Positions 22,270-30,701 of a stretch of 64,000 nucleotides of DNA are shown here, piece by piece (the first letter of the stretch is position 1; each line of letters starts with the position of its first letter). The notes below the pieces were generated by a model that ran no database searches, was not told the DNA's origin, and saw only the letters and a list, made by a program, of their open reading frames with translations. The position numbers were made by a program, and so were the translations under genes. Source of the DNA: a virus; the IMG/VR virus record IMGVR_UViG_3300030098_007087, positions 1-64,000 of that record; one strand, given 5' to 3'.

Positions 22270-22965
22270 ATGAGCGATTATCATAAAAATTGGCAAACAT
22301 TTCTTATAAACGAGGCTGGGTTAGCAAAGATTAGGCAGGATATGCTTGATTTTGATACAGCCTTCATAACAGCTTTTCGTGGAGACATAAATGATAAATC
22401 TATGTGTGCATACACTCCACCCCCTAAAGATGTCTCTGAGAGATCTAGAATGGGTAGAAAGGGCGTCACAAACCGCAGAAACAATAAAGATCTTTCAGCT
22501 TATATATTGAGCCGAGGATACGGATTGAAAAATGTCCAAGGCTCTTACATTGAGAACTTTGGCTCAATAGATCCAGAAAAGATCCCAAGAGAAGTAAAGG
22601 AAAACAGCTTTTTTGTTGTTAACCTAAACAACGACCCCCAATTTTTTGATGAAATCATCGATTTAGGTAAAAGGTATTGTCAGGATTCTGTTATACTAGT
22701 ACCAAAAGGGGGTGAGGCGTTTTTATACGGTACAAACAATACTTATCCCGGCTTGGACCAAAAGGAAACTGTTGGTAAATTCATGGGTGGAGAAACAGGT
22801 GAATTTATGTCAAGGATTGGGGGTCGTCCCTTTATTATGAAAGAAGACGAGGAAACCAAAATTTATAATGACTACTCTGGTAAGCAGCGACAAGCAATAA
22901 AATTGATGTCAAAAAGAGTATTAGGTGAAATTGAAGAAATGCGTTTAGCATTGGAGGATAAATGA
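22270..22965 (+). CDS. Hypothetical protein, DUF3293-like pattern (231 aa)
   Basis: Starts just after a CTATTTAT element. The middle carries ITAFRGD, LSRGYGLKNVQGSYIEN, ENSFFVVNLNND and LGKRYCQDSVILVPKGGEAF. This spaced pattern recalls small DUF3293-type proteins seen in bacteria and marine phages, though I cannot confirm the family. The C-terminus is helical (GKQRQAIKLMSKRVLGEIEE). No signal or membrane segment. ATGA overlap with the next gene. Confidence 0.6.
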   Translation: MSDYHKNWQTFLINEAGLAKIRQDMLDFDTAFITAFRGDINDKSMCAYTPPPKDVSERSRMGRKGVTNRRNNKDLSAYILSRGYGLKNVQGSYIENFGSIDPEKIPREVKENSFFVVNLNNDPQFFDEIIDLGKRYCQDSVILVPKGGEAFLYGTNNTYPGLDQKETVGKFMGGETGEFMSRIGGRPFIMKEDEETKIYNDYSGKQRQAIKLMSKRVLGEIEEMRLALEDK

Positions 22966-23224
22966 GAGTTGGAGATTTTGTTAGGAACGAACATCACGGA
23001 TTACAAAGATATGGTAAAATTAAAAAAGTTCTAAAAAATCCAAAAGGAGATAATTGGACTTACTTTATTGTTGATTTTGTTGATGACAAAAGATATCAAA
23101 AAGCGGTAGAGCATATAAGAAAAACATCCAAACGAGATTACGAGCCGGAATTTTACAGAGCCGATCAAATCCACTCTCTTGATATCAATCAAACAATTCA
23201 AACCCTTCTAAAATTACAAAATAA

Positions 23225-23234
<10 letters not shown>
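22962..23234 (+). CDS. Small SH3-like protein whose stop lies in a tRNA gene (90 aa)
   Basis: Begins MRVGDFVRNEHHGLQRYGKI with later strands WTYFIVDFVDD, the pattern of a small SH3-like barrel, then a helical tail (IDQ-type: DINQTIQTLLKLQNN). ATGA coupling to the preceding gene. Its last three codons and TAG (23232-23234) lie inside the 5' acceptor arm of tRNA-Asn. Processing of that tRNA would cut this mRNA at its 3' end. Confidence 0.65.
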
Positions 23235-23299
<65 letters not shown>

Positions 23300-23300
23300 C

Positions 23301-23308
23301 CTATTTAT
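23301..23308 (+). promoter_or_regulatory. CTATTTAT octamer, candidate late promoter
   Basis: CTATTTAT directly follows tRNA-Asn and lies 17 bases before the TTG start at 23326. Confidence 0.4.
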
Positions 23309-23325
23309 GATAGAGGTAATATGTA

Positions 23326-23559
23326 TTGTCAAATGATGAATACGAAATAGGAGAGTTGGTGAAGGTAAGGCTTTTTGGAACTAGAATTCACAAAGCGCAC
23401 TATCTAGCTTATCCTTACTTCTCATACGGCGTGGTCATTGCAAAAGGAATTTCAAGTTACGATGACAAAGAAGGGTATTTTGTTTTTGTCCAAAAATTAG
23501 AAAAAGTAGAATTTTTCAAAATTGAATGGATGAAAAAAGTAGTAGGAGAAAAAAAATGA
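23326..23559 (+). CDS. Small SH3-like protein with TTG start (77 aa)
   Basis: The TTG at 23326 is used because GAGGT (23313-23317) is well placed and nearby ATGs at 23321 and 23335 are in other frames. The product begins MSNDEYEIGELVKVRLFGTR and alternates strands (FSYGVVIAKG, GYFVFVQKLEKVEFFKIEW), like the other small barrels in this window. Stop overlaps the next ATG (23556). Function unknown. Confidence 0.6.
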   Translation: MSNDEYEIGELVKVRLFGTRIHKAHYLAYPYFSYGVVIAKGISSYDDKEGYFVFVQKLEKVEFFKIEWMKKVVGEKK

Positions 23560-23777
23560 ATCAGATGTATAAAGCTTTATTGGCACACTTTCAAGCTCAA
23601 AGAGAGGAAGCATTGGCACTTCTTGCATTGTATATGGGCAGCCCACAAGCGGTCGCAGATCATTCAAACATTTTAGAAGAAATGATCAAGTGGACAAAAA
23701 AACTTTCTGAAGCTGAAGAAGCACTTGAGTGCTTGAAAAGAAACATTAATTTCCAAAACACCTCCGACCAAGATTAG
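23556..23777 (+). CDS. Small helical protein (73 aa)
   Basis: ATG 23556 behind AGGAG, overlapping the previous TGA; the longer frame from 23526 is not needed. The product is two predicted helices: AHFQAQREEALALLALYMGS and ADHSNILEEMIKWTKKLSEA, the second probably a coiled coil. Similar small helical proteins sit beside structural genes in marine T4-like phages. Function unknown. Confidence 0.65.
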   Translation: MNQMYKALLAHFQAQREEALALLALYMGSPQAVADHSNILEEMIKWTKKLSEAEEALECLKRNINFQNTSDQD

Positions 23778-23817
23778 ACAATCTTACAAAAATAATTTCT
23801 AAAAGACTTGCTGCTTA

Positions 23818-23825
23818 CTATTTAT
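23818..23825 (+). promoter_or_regulatory. CTATTTAT octamer, candidate late promoter of the tail fibre
   Basis: CTATTTAT at 23818-23825 is followed by about 155 bases of untranslated leader before ATG 23981. Flanking bases (ACTATTTATAGT) make it a short palindrome. Confidence 0.45.
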
Positions 23826-23980
23826 AGTCGAGAAAACCGTACAACAGGGCGTGTTTTCTAACGACAACCATTTCTTACAATGCCCAATTTTACAGGGCAA
23901 CGCAATCTAAAATAAAATAAATAAAATTCACAACTGTTGAAGTGTTTTCTCAGCTATAACTTTATAGGAGGAAATTTATT
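23826..23980 (+). other. Structured leader of the tail-fibre gene
   Basis: No gene is seen. AGAAAAC (23831-23837) pairs with GTTTTCT (23853-23859). TGCCC (23881-23885) can pair with GGGCA (23895-23899) or with the GGGC of an identical ACAGGGC copy upstream (23844-23850), so two folds compete. The leader ends with a strong AGGAGG site before ATG 23981. Confidence 0.45.
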
Positions 23981-26900
23981 ATGGCTAATTTTAGTGTTTC
24001 CGATTACGGAAAATACGTGTCCTTGCAGAACGTTTCTGGTTCTGGTGATCCATCCGATGCCCCGAACGGAGGTATTTACCTTTTCGCTTCAGGTTCCGGT
24101 GGATCTGCGAAACTTTACTTACAAAATGAAGGCGTCTCATCTCCATTCGACATTGCCGGTGGTGGTACGCTTACAGTCAAAGGTGACAGCGGTTCAGACC
24201 AAACAGTCAACTTGGACTCAGAAGATGTCACCTTTTCAGGTGGTCAGGGTCTTACAACTGTGATGACTGACGACACTGTTACTATCAATCTTGATATTGA
24301 TGGAATGACTTCAGCTACAACTGCTGTTGTTGATGCCGACCTTCTCATCATTGATGATGGTGCAAACGGAACAAATCAGAAGATTACTCGTGGTAACTTG
24401 CTTGGGTCTGCTCTTGCTGCATTTAGCAATGGCTTGACTTCAACAACCATGTCCGGATCATCTACACTTGCAGTTGGTGGAGTAGCGACTTTTGGTGCAA
24501 ACGTTTTACCACTTGCTGATGGTGGAGTGGATCTTGGTTCTTCTTCAAAAGAGTGGAAAGACCTTTACATCGACGGCGTTGCATATGTTGATGAGCTTCA
24601 AGCTGATCAATTGGGTGCTGCTCTTGATGCTAATAATCAAGCAATCACAAACGTAGACATCAATTCTGGTGCTATGGACGGTGTTGTAATTGGTGCTGCT
24701 TCACAAGCTGCTGGTTCTTTCACAACTGTTTCTGGATCATCCACACTTGCAGTTGGCGGAGTAGCAACTTTTGGTGCTAATGTTCTGCCACTTGCAGATG
24801 GCGGCATGGATCTTGGTTCTTCCAGTGCTGAATGGAAAGACCTTTACATCGATGGGGTTGCTTACATCGATGACCTTCGTGCTGATGCACTTGGTGCTGC
24901 ACTAAATTGTGCAAGTCAAGCAATGACCAATGTGAACATTGACTCAGGCGCTATTGATGGTGCTGTCATTGGTGCTAACGATCAGGCTGCTGCTGAGTTT
25001 ACAACTGTATCTGGTTCTGGCAACTTCTCTGTTGGTGGAACTTTAACTTCTGCTGGCAATGTTTTACCACTCGCAGATGGAGCAGTTGATCTTGGTTCTT
25101 CTTTAAAAGAGTTCAAGGATCTTTACATTGACGGAGTTGCATATGTTGATGAGCTTCAAGCTGATCAGTTAGGTGCCGCTCTTGACGCAAACGACCAAGC
25201 TATCACAAATGTTAACATTGACAGTGGTGCTATCGATGGTGTAAATATTGGTTCTAACTCTGCGGTAACATTCCTTACTGCTTCTAACGCATTGATCACA
25301 AACCTCGATGTCGTAACAATCAACAGCGTTTCTCAAACAGAAACAACTCTTGAAGTTTCTGATAAATTGATCGTTGCTGCTCTTTCTGCTTCTTCTGCAA
25401 ACGCCTCAGATGGTGGTCTTAAGATTGGTGGTGGTGCTAGCTCTGATGGTCACGCTTCCATTCTTTGGGATCATGCAAACGGCGCACTTGACTTCAATGT
25501 TGCTGGATCAACTGTAGTCCGCGTTTCTGGCAGTGTATTCCGCCCAGAAAATGATAATGAAGTTGATCTTGGTGCTTCCGGTGCTGAGTTCAAAGATCTT
25601 TACATTGATGGTGTTGCTTACATTGATAGTCTTCAGGCTGATCAATTGGGTGCTGCACTTGATGCAAACAACCAAGCTATCACAAATGTAGACATCAATA
25701 GTGGTGCTATTGACGGAACTACAATTGGTGCCGCATCGCAAGCCGCTGGTCAGTTCACAACTGTATCTGGCTCTGGCGCTGCAACTTTTGCTTCAACAGT
25801 GACTGCACAAGGGAATGTTTTGCCTTTGAACGACAATGGTGCTGACCTTGGTTCTAGCTCCAAAGAGTGGAAAGACCTCTACATTGACGGTGTTGCTTAT
25901 GTTGATGAGCTTCAGGCTGATGCACTCGGCGCTGCACTAAATTGTGCAAGCCAAGCAATGACTAATGTGAACATTGACTCAGGCGCTATTGATGGTGTAA
26001 ATATTGGTTCTAACTCTGCGGTGACATTCTTGACTGCTTCCAGTGCACTGATAACAACCCTACAGATTGCTAATAGAGCGCTCCCAGACGCAGCAGGCGG
26101 TGCCAACATTGGCTCAACCTCTCTACCATTTGGCGATTTTTTCATTGCTGATGATAAAAAAATCAAATTCGGAAACGATCAAGATGCTTCTATTGAATAC
26201 GATGCAGACGGCACAAGCGAACTTCGCTTCGCTGGCGCTGCTGTAACATTCGAGCAAAACGTTTCTTTTGATGAGGACGTAACCCTTGGCTTATCCAATG
26301 CTGATGTTATCAATGTTGCAGGTATGTTTACTGCTTCTTCGGGACTTCTGGTAACTGGAAACCCACTCTACGTTGCTTCCAGAGCAATCGCCGACGATGG
26401 TGCTCTTGCAATAACTTTTGACGGAAGTGGAAACACAGCCATTCAAAATAACATTACCGGTCCAGCAGGCTATGCATCCGGGGACTTCGCTATCTCAAGC
26501 GGTACTGGAAGTTTTGCAGGTAACCTTGTTGTTGGTCTTAGCTCAAACAATCACGGTGGTGATGCTACATTCCACGGCGACGCGACTGGAGAAAAAGCAT
26601 TCTACTCAAGTGAAAACAACATCTTCCAAGTAACTGGATCTTCCACTGGTCTTCAAGTAAGCATTGGTGGTGACGCTACTAGTGAGTATGCTGTTGACGT
26701 TGTAAATGGATCTAACAACAACAATAAGATCCGTGCTGCCGCATTCGTTACTTACTCGGACGAAAGCCTCAAGAGTGATGTTCAGGTAATGAACTCAGCA
26801 CTTGATACTGTTATGTCCTTGGAAGGTGTGGAGTTTACTTGGAACGATTCTGGTCAGAGAGACTTCGGTTTCATCGCTCAGAATGTTGAAAAAGTAATTC

Positions 26901-27040
26901 CAAATGCTGTTCACACAGCAACAAACGGAGTGCAAGGGGTTGACTATTCAAGACTTACTTCTGTTCTCGTGGAGGCTGTAAAGGCTCAACAAGTTCAAAT
27001 CGAAGACTTGAAGAAAACTATTACGAACCTTAAGAAGTAA
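23981..27040 (+). CDS. Repetitive tail fibre with S74 chaperone domain (1019 aa)
   Basis: The central part (about 165-700) has five copies of a roughly 93-residue unit containing DLGSSSKEWKDLYIDGVAYV, typical of trimeric beta-helical fibre shafts. The C-terminus, from about 920, is an intramolecular chaperone of the peptidase S74 type: YSDESLKSDVQ with the Ser-Asp dyad, then GVEFTWNDSGQRDFGFIAQN and a final coiled coil (VEAVKAQQVQIEDLKKTI). Such domains guide trimer folding and cut themselves off. It is probably the host-recognition fibre. Strong AGGAGG site and its own terminator. Confidence 0.9.
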   Translation: MANFSVSDYGKYVSLQNVSGSGDPSDAPNGGIYLFASGSGGSAKLYLQNEGVSSPFDIAGGGTLTVKGDSGSDQTVNLDSEDVTFSGGQGLTTVMTDDTVTINLDIDGMTSATTAVVDADLLIIDDGANGTNQKITRGNLLGSALAAFSNGLTSTTMSGSSTLAVGGVATFGANVLPLADGGVDLGSSSKEWKDLYIDGVAYVDELQADQLGAALDANNQAITNVDINSGAMDGVVIGAASQAAGSFTTVSGSSTLAVGGVATFGANVLPLADGGMDLGSSSAEWKDLYIDGVAYIDDLRADALGAALNCASQAMTNVNIDSGAIDGAVIGANDQAAAEFTTVSGSGNFSVGGTLTSAGNVLPLADGAVDLGSSLKEFKDLYIDGVAYVDELQADQLGAALDANDQAITNVNIDSGAIDGVNIGSNSAVTFLTASNALITNLDVVTINSVSQTETTLEVSDKLIVAALSASSANASDGGLKIGGGASSDGHASILWDHANGALDFNVAGSTVVRVSGSVFRPENDNEVDLGASGAEFKDLYIDGVAYIDSLQADQLGAALDANNQAITNVDINSGAIDGTTIGAASQAAGQFTTVSGSGAATFASTVTAQGNVLPLNDNGADLGSSSKEWKDLYIDGVAYVDELQADALGAALNCASQAMTNVNIDSGAIDGVNIGSNSAVTFLTASSALITTLQIANRALPDAAGGANIGSTSLPFGDFFIADDKKIKFGNDQDASIEYDADGTSELRFAGAAVTFEQNVSFDEDVTLGLSNADVINVAGMFTASSGLLVTGNPLYVASRAIADDGALAITFDGSGNTAIQNNITGPAGYASGDFAISSGTGSFAGNLVVGLSSNNHGGDATFHGDATGEKAFYSSENNIFQVTGSSTGLQVSIGGDATSEYAVDVVNGSNNNNKIRAAAFVTYSDESLKSDVQVMNSALDTVMSLEGVEFTWNDSGQRDFGFIAQNVEKVIPNAVHTATNGVQGVDYSRLTSVLVEAVKAQQVQIEDLKKTITNLKK
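24503..26050 (+). repeat. Five near-identical repeats of about 280 bp inside the fibre gene
   Basis: Units begin near 24503, 24782, 25061, 25535 and 25817. The first three are exactly 279 bases apart and the last two 282 apart. The most conserved DNA encodes KDLYIDGVAY and LGAALDAN. High DNA identity makes copy-number change by recombination likely. Confidence 0.85.
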
Positions 27041-27063
27041 TAAAAAATAAATTTACGAAACCG

Positions 27064-27092
27064 AGAGGGGGGATTCGTCCCCCCTCTTTATA
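27064..27092 (+). terminator. Rho-independent terminator with UUCG loop
   Basis: AGAGGGGGGA (27064-27073), loop TTCG, TCCCCCCTCT (27078-27087), then TTATATTT. A 10-bp perfect stem ending the tail-fibre transcript. Confidence 0.92.
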
Positions 27093-27100
27093 TTTAATAT

Positions 27101-27367
27101 ATGAACAACTCCACAAAAGAACATAATAAGAAAGTTATATTAACCTACCTAAAACAAAGCGGCGCTTTCCACACTATTGGCAATACCTGTCATGCACAAA
27201 AAGCTTTTATAATAAACAGTGTTCTGAAATGGGTATTAGAAAAAGTAGATTCTGGCGAGTATAGCTATAATGATGTCACATTTTATTTGGAATCCATGAA
27301 TGATTTTTTAGATGGAAATCTTAGAATATACTGGTCAGATGACGGAAGTTTAGTTATTGGCGCATAA
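27101..27367 (+). CDS. Hypothetical protein (88 aa)
   Basis: Begins just after the fibre terminator. A soluble, mostly helical product: KEHNKKVILTYLKQSGAFH, AQKAFIINSVLKWVLEKVDS and a C-terminal beta pair (LRIYWSDDGSLVIG). No recognised family. No strong binding site is visible. Confidence 0.55.
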   Translation: MNNSTKEHNKKVILTYLKQSGAFHTIGNTCHAQKAFIINSVLKWVLEKVDSGEYSYNDVTFYLESMNDFLDGNLRIYWSDDGSLVIGA

Positions 27368-27375
27368 AAAAGTAG

Positions 27376-27404
27376 TTGACATGTGTTATAATATAGCCTA
27401 TTAT
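27376..27404 (+). promoter_or_regulatory. Sigma70-type promoter for tRNA-Leu
   Basis: TTGACA (27376-27381), 17-base spacer, TATTAT (27399-27404), 15 bases before the tRNA. Same boxes and spacing as at 22044-22072. Confidence 0.78.
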
Positions 27405-27419
27405 CTATGTGCCCTTTTT

Positions 27420-27502
27420 GTCGGGGTGGTGGAATAGGTAGACACGACAGACTTAAAATCTGTTGCTCTTTGAGCGTGGGGGTTCAAGTCCCCCTCCCGA
27501 TA
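27420..27502 (+). tRNA. tRNA-Leu(TAA), no encoded CCA
   Basis: Class II tRNA with a variable arm (TTGCTCTTTGAGCG). Acceptor GTCGGGG/TCCCGAT with G-U at both ends, anticodon stem ACAGA/TCTGT with loop CTTAAAA, T-arm GGGGG TTCAAGT CCCCC, discriminator A followed by CTA. TAA reads TTA/TTG, frequent here. Confidence 0.92.
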
Positions 27503-27524
27503 CTAACTTTAGCAAAAGGAAGAA

Positions 27525-28511
27525 ATGATAAATCCCGGTAAAAAAGATTTTCACATTGAAGATGAAGAAGTAAAAGAATTAGAAGATTATCTAAGCACTT
27601 TACAAGGCATGAAATATGAAATGAAAGACTGCTTGGAGTTTCTGAAGTCGTTGCCTGATGAGTCTGTAGATTTAGCTATTTTAGACCCTCCCTATTTTGA
27701 GATCATAAAAGATGACTGGGATAATCAATGGAAAACTGAGCAAGAATATCTTGATTGGTGCATGGAATGGACTAAAGAGTCATTTCGTGTGCTAAAGCCC
27801 GGACGTTGCCTTTATGTTTGGGGAACCACCAAACATGATACATTTCTTCGCTACAAATTGGATGTGCTGAACAACATCCAAGGCGCACATTACCAAAACT
27901 GGATCATTTGGCATTATGATTGGGGTGGGAGAACAAAGAAGAACTTTGCTCGAAAGCACGAAGACCTTATTATGTATTCAAAAGGCAAAGATTTTCTTTT
28001 CAATGCAGATGATGTTTTGGAAGAACGCGCAGTCAAAACCAATATGGCACTCCAGCGAAAAATGAAATTGCTGAAAAATAAAATAGAAATGCCTTATGAA
28101 GTTCAAACTGAAAAAGACATGAAATCTTGGAATACATATAGATTTGACAAACTGAAATCTGATGAATGGAGAGCAAAGCTTGAGGAATTGCAAGCAAAGA
28201 ACATCAAATTTGAGAAAGGCAAAATACCAACTGATGTTTGGAAAAAGAACAACCATACAACAAGTAAAGAATATGCAGGTTGGCACCCCACACAGAAACC
28301 AGTTTCTCTTTTGGAACGTGTTATTAAGGCAAATTCCAATGAGGGTGACGTTGTTCTTGATGTTTTTAATGGGTCAGGATCTACAACAATTGCATGCATG
28401 AAAACAAATAGAACTTTTTTCGGATGTGAGAGAGATAGATCATATTTTTACCCCTCTTTACAAAGAATGAAAGATATGCAAAAATACTACGAGGAGTTAG
28501 AAAATGTTTGA
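27525..28511 (+). CDS. DNA adenine-N6 or cytosine-N4 methyltransferase, beta class (328 aa)
   Basis: DPPY (residues 54-57) is the catalytic motif IV and FNGSGS (281-286) the AdoMet-binding motif I. The order, IV first and I last, defines the beta class. GWHPTQKPVSLLERVI just before motif I is typical. The region between (about 110-250) is the target-recognition part. No restriction enzyme is beside it, so it probably protects phage DNA or alters regulation. AAGGAAG site; directly after tRNA-Leu. Confidence 0.88.
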   Translation: MINPGKKDFHIEDEEVKELEDYLSTLQGMKYEMKDCLEFLKSLPDESVDLAILDPPYFEIIKDDWDNQWKTEQEYLDWCMEWTKESFRVLKPGRCLYVWGTTKHDTFLRYKLDVLNNIQGAHYQNWIIWHYDWGGRTKKNFARKHEDLIMYSKGKDFLFNADDVLEERAVKTNMALQRKMKLLKNKIEMPYEVQTEKDMKSWNTYRFDKLKSDEWRAKLEELQAKNIKFEKGKIPTDVWKKNNHTTSKEYAGWHPTQKPVSLLERVIKANSNEGDVVLDVFNGSGSTTIACMKTNRTFFGCERDRSYFYPSLQRMKDMQKYYEELENV

Positions 28512-28938
28512 TATAGTAGTTTTGAGTGGAGGATTTGATCCGATCCACATCGGGCATGCCCGAATGATCATTGCAGCTTCTAAGCTAGGAGCAGAAGTTG
28601 TTGTAGGGGTCAATTCTGATAATTGGTTGGAAAGAAAAAAAGGATATGCCTTTATGCCATGGTCTGAAAGGGCTGAGATGGTTGAATCAATCAAAGGCGT
28701 GACAAAAGCAGTTCCTTTTGATGATTCTGATAATTCAGCTTGCGATCTACTTAGAAAAGTTAGGGAAGAAAATCCAACTGCCAGTATTGCTTTTGCTAAT
28801 GGTGGTGATAGAAACACTAATAATATTCCCGAAAACGATGTTGCAAAACAACTTGGAATTTCGCTAGTTTGGAGTGTTGGTGGGGGAAAAATTCAAAGTT
28901 CTAGCGATTTAGTCGAAAAAATTAAAGGAAAGGAGTAA
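28504..28938 (+). CDS. Cytidylyltransferase-like nucleotidyltransferase (144 aa)
   Basis: LSGGFDPIHIGHARMIIAAS has the HxGH motif (HIGH) and VGVNSDNWLERKKGYAFMPW the substrate loop of the HldE/RfaE group. NGGDRNTNNIPE is the later nucleotide motif. It is a paralogue of 19030-19527, sharing SGGFD, NSDxW and NxNxIPE patterns. Probably activates a sugar or polyol phosphate with a nucleotide. Start overlaps the methyltransferase by 8 bases. Confidence 0.82.
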   Translation: MFDIVVLSGGFDPIHIGHARMIIAASKLGAEVVVGVNSDNWLERKKGYAFMPWSERAEMVESIKGVTKAVPFDDSDNSACDLLRKVREENPTASIAFANGGDRNTNNIPENDVAKQLGISLVWSVGGGKIQSSSDLVEKIKGKE

Positions 28939-28940
28939 AC

Positions 28941-29246
28941 ATGAAAGTTACATTTGACGACACGGTACATGATATTGAAAAAAATGAGGAATTGACAAAA
29001 GAAATCGAAACAAATTCAGAACTAAAAGATATAATTGTCAGTTATGTCGGTACAAAAAAACAACCAGAAAATGATGAGGTCACACTTCAACTAGTGCTAG
29101 ACACTTTTAGTGAAGAATTTCCAGAATTTGTTTTACCTTTAGCAGAAGAAAATTTTATCAGAGGTTATAATCAAGCTTTGTTTGATATTGATGAGGGTAA
29201 TAAAGCCATGCAGGAAATAGAAAATCAAACAAATGACCAAGATTAA
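28941..29246 (+). CDS. Hypothetical acidic protein (101 aa)
   Basis: Strong AAGGAG site. Strongly acidic; the C-terminal half (LQLVLDTFSEEFPEFVLPLA and ENFIRGYNQALFDID) resembles a short conserved protein of marine T4-like phages. The N-terminal half is variable. Probably a protein-binding factor. Overlaps the next gene by 14 bases. Confidence 0.6.
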   Translation: MKVTFDDTVHDIEKNEELTKEIETNSELKDIIVSYVGTKKQPENDEVTLQLVLDTFSEEFPEFVLPLAEENFIRGYNQALFDIDEGNKAMQEIENQTNDQD

Positions 29247-29916
29247 AGAATATCTAAAAAATAAAAAAACTATTCATGAGGAGCAAAATATCTTTTTGCA
29301 CGGTTCTGTTCCTGTTTACGTCAAAGATAAATTGCTAAACGATGGAATAAGCTTATCAAGTGTCATCGCTAAGGTTAGTCAAATTGTACCACAATTTTTC
29401 GTGCATGGCTTGGATTCTATCTATGTTGGAGACTTTCAACAATTTAGAGAAAGGGGTATAAATGCCTTTTACGATGATGGATCACTTTACATTTCCAATG
29501 TTCAAGATGATGAAGATGATATGATTGATGATATTGTTCATGAGATTGCTCATCATGTTGAAGAAAATCATGGGATGGACATTTATGGAGATGGGCGTCT
29601 TGAACGAGAGTTTTTAGGCAAGAGAAAAAAACTTTATTTTTTATTGGATGCCGAGGGATATGATGTCCGAATGACAGACTTCCTAAACGCAGATTTTTCT
29701 AGAGAGTTTGATGAATTTTTATCTCAAGATGTTGGTTATGTAAACTTAAGAGGTGTCACCCAAGGTCTTTTCTATTCTCCCTACGCTGCCACCTCCCTTC
29801 GAGAGTATTTCGCAAATGGTTTCGAGAACTTTCACATAAAAAAAGATTATAATTACTTGCAAATCATGTCCCCTGTGTTGTATAATAAGATAGAAAACTT
29901 ATTAGACAAGGCATAA
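29233..29916 (+). CDS. HExxH metallopeptidase (227 aa)
   Basis: HEIAHH (103-108) within DDIVHEIAHHVEENHG is a gluzincin/SprT-like zinc site. A third ligand may be the Glu in SLREYFANGFENF (about 195-205), as in some clan MA enzymes where an E follows downstream. No signal peptide, so cytoplasmic or virion. Distinct from the peptidase-like protein at 8256-9101. Substrate unknown. Confidence 0.75.
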   Translation: MTKIKEYLKNKKTIHEEQNIFLHGSVPVYVKDKLLNDGISLSSVIAKVSQIVPQFFVHGLDSIYVGDFQQFRERGINAFYDDGSLYISNVQDDEDDMIDDIVHEIAHHVEENHGMDIYGDGRLEREFLGKRKKLYFLLDAEGYDVRMTDFLNADFSREFDEFLSQDVGYVNLRGVTQGLFYSPYAATSLREYFANGFENFHIKKDYNYLQIMSPVLYNKIENLLDKA

Positions 29917-29917
29917 A

Positions 29918-30694
29918 ATGACACACATTTCGTATTCTGAGTTGAAAAACTGGTGGACATGCCCCCACAAGCATAAGCTAACTTATATAGATAAAATTGA
30001 TGGCTTTCAAGGGAATCAATACACTGCCTTTGGGACTGCGCTCCATGACGTGTGCGAAAGTATGCTTTTAGATCCAAAAGTCGAGAGCGAAGCTGTAAAG
30101 CTTTTTGAATCAAATTTCTTTGATCAGATCAAGTCCCTAAAAGAAAAAGACATCTCATTCGATAAAGAAATGACTAGGGATATGTATACTCAAGGAAAAG
30201 ACATTATCCCAGAGATAATGCCAGCAGTTGAAGACTATTTTGAAGAATATGAAGTTTTTTCAACCGAAGAAAAGATATATGAAGATATTGAGGATGTTGA
30301 GGGCGATTATAAGTTCAAAGGCTATATTGATCTCGTAATCAAAACTAGTGATAACAAGTACCATATCATTGATTGGAAAACTTGCTCATGGGGTTGGAAT
30401 GCCAAGAAGCGAGCAGATCCTCAAATTACTTATCAATTGACATTCTACAAACACTTTTTTGCCAAAAAACATGGCATTGACCCTAATATGATTGAGACTC
30501 ATTTTGCTTTACTAAAAAGAACTGCGAAAAAAAATAGAGTTGAGATATTTAGAATCACGAGTGGTAATATAAAAACCAAGAATGCCCTTAACATATTGCA
30601 CAAGGCAATACATAATATTGGCAGAAAGGTTTTTATAAAAAACCGCTTATCCTGTAAATACTGTGAGTTTTATGGGACAAAACATTGTACATGA
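29918..30694 (+). CDS. Cas4/RecB-like PD-(D/E)XK nuclease with iron-sulfur cysteines (258 aa)
   Basis: GYIDLVI supplies Asp138, and IIDWKT supplies Asp152 and Lys154; YQLTFY follows as the QxxxY-type motif IV. FGTALHDVCES near 40-50 holds the early helix His. Four cysteines, Cys15 (WWTCPH) and Cys246/249/257 (CKYC...HC), are placed to bind a 4Fe-4S cluster, as in Cas4 and AddB. Expected to be a 5'-3' exonuclease for phage DNA processing or recombination. No CRISPR array is present. Confidence 0.85.
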   Translation: MTHISYSELKNWWTCPHKHKLTYIDKIDGFQGNQYTAFGTALHDVCESMLLDPKVESEAVKLFESNFFDQIKSLKEKDISFDKEMTRDMYTQGKDIIPEIMPAVEDYFEEYEVFSTEEKIYEDIEDVEGDYKFKGYIDLVIKTSDNKYHIIDWKTCSWGWNAKKRADPQITYQLTFYKHFFAKKHGIDPNMIETHFALLKRTAKKNRVEIFRITSGNIKTKNALNILHKAIHNIGRKVFIKNRLSCKYCEFYGTKHCT

Positions 30695-30701
30695 GGTAAA
30701 C

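Noticed and set aside
24503-26050. CRISPR array
   Set aside because: The repeats are about 280 bp, coding and in frame with the tail fibre. No short regularly spaced repeats are seen in the window.
29918-30694. Cas4 of a CRISPR system
   Set aside because: No other cas gene or array is nearby; phage Cas4-like nucleases commonly stand alone.
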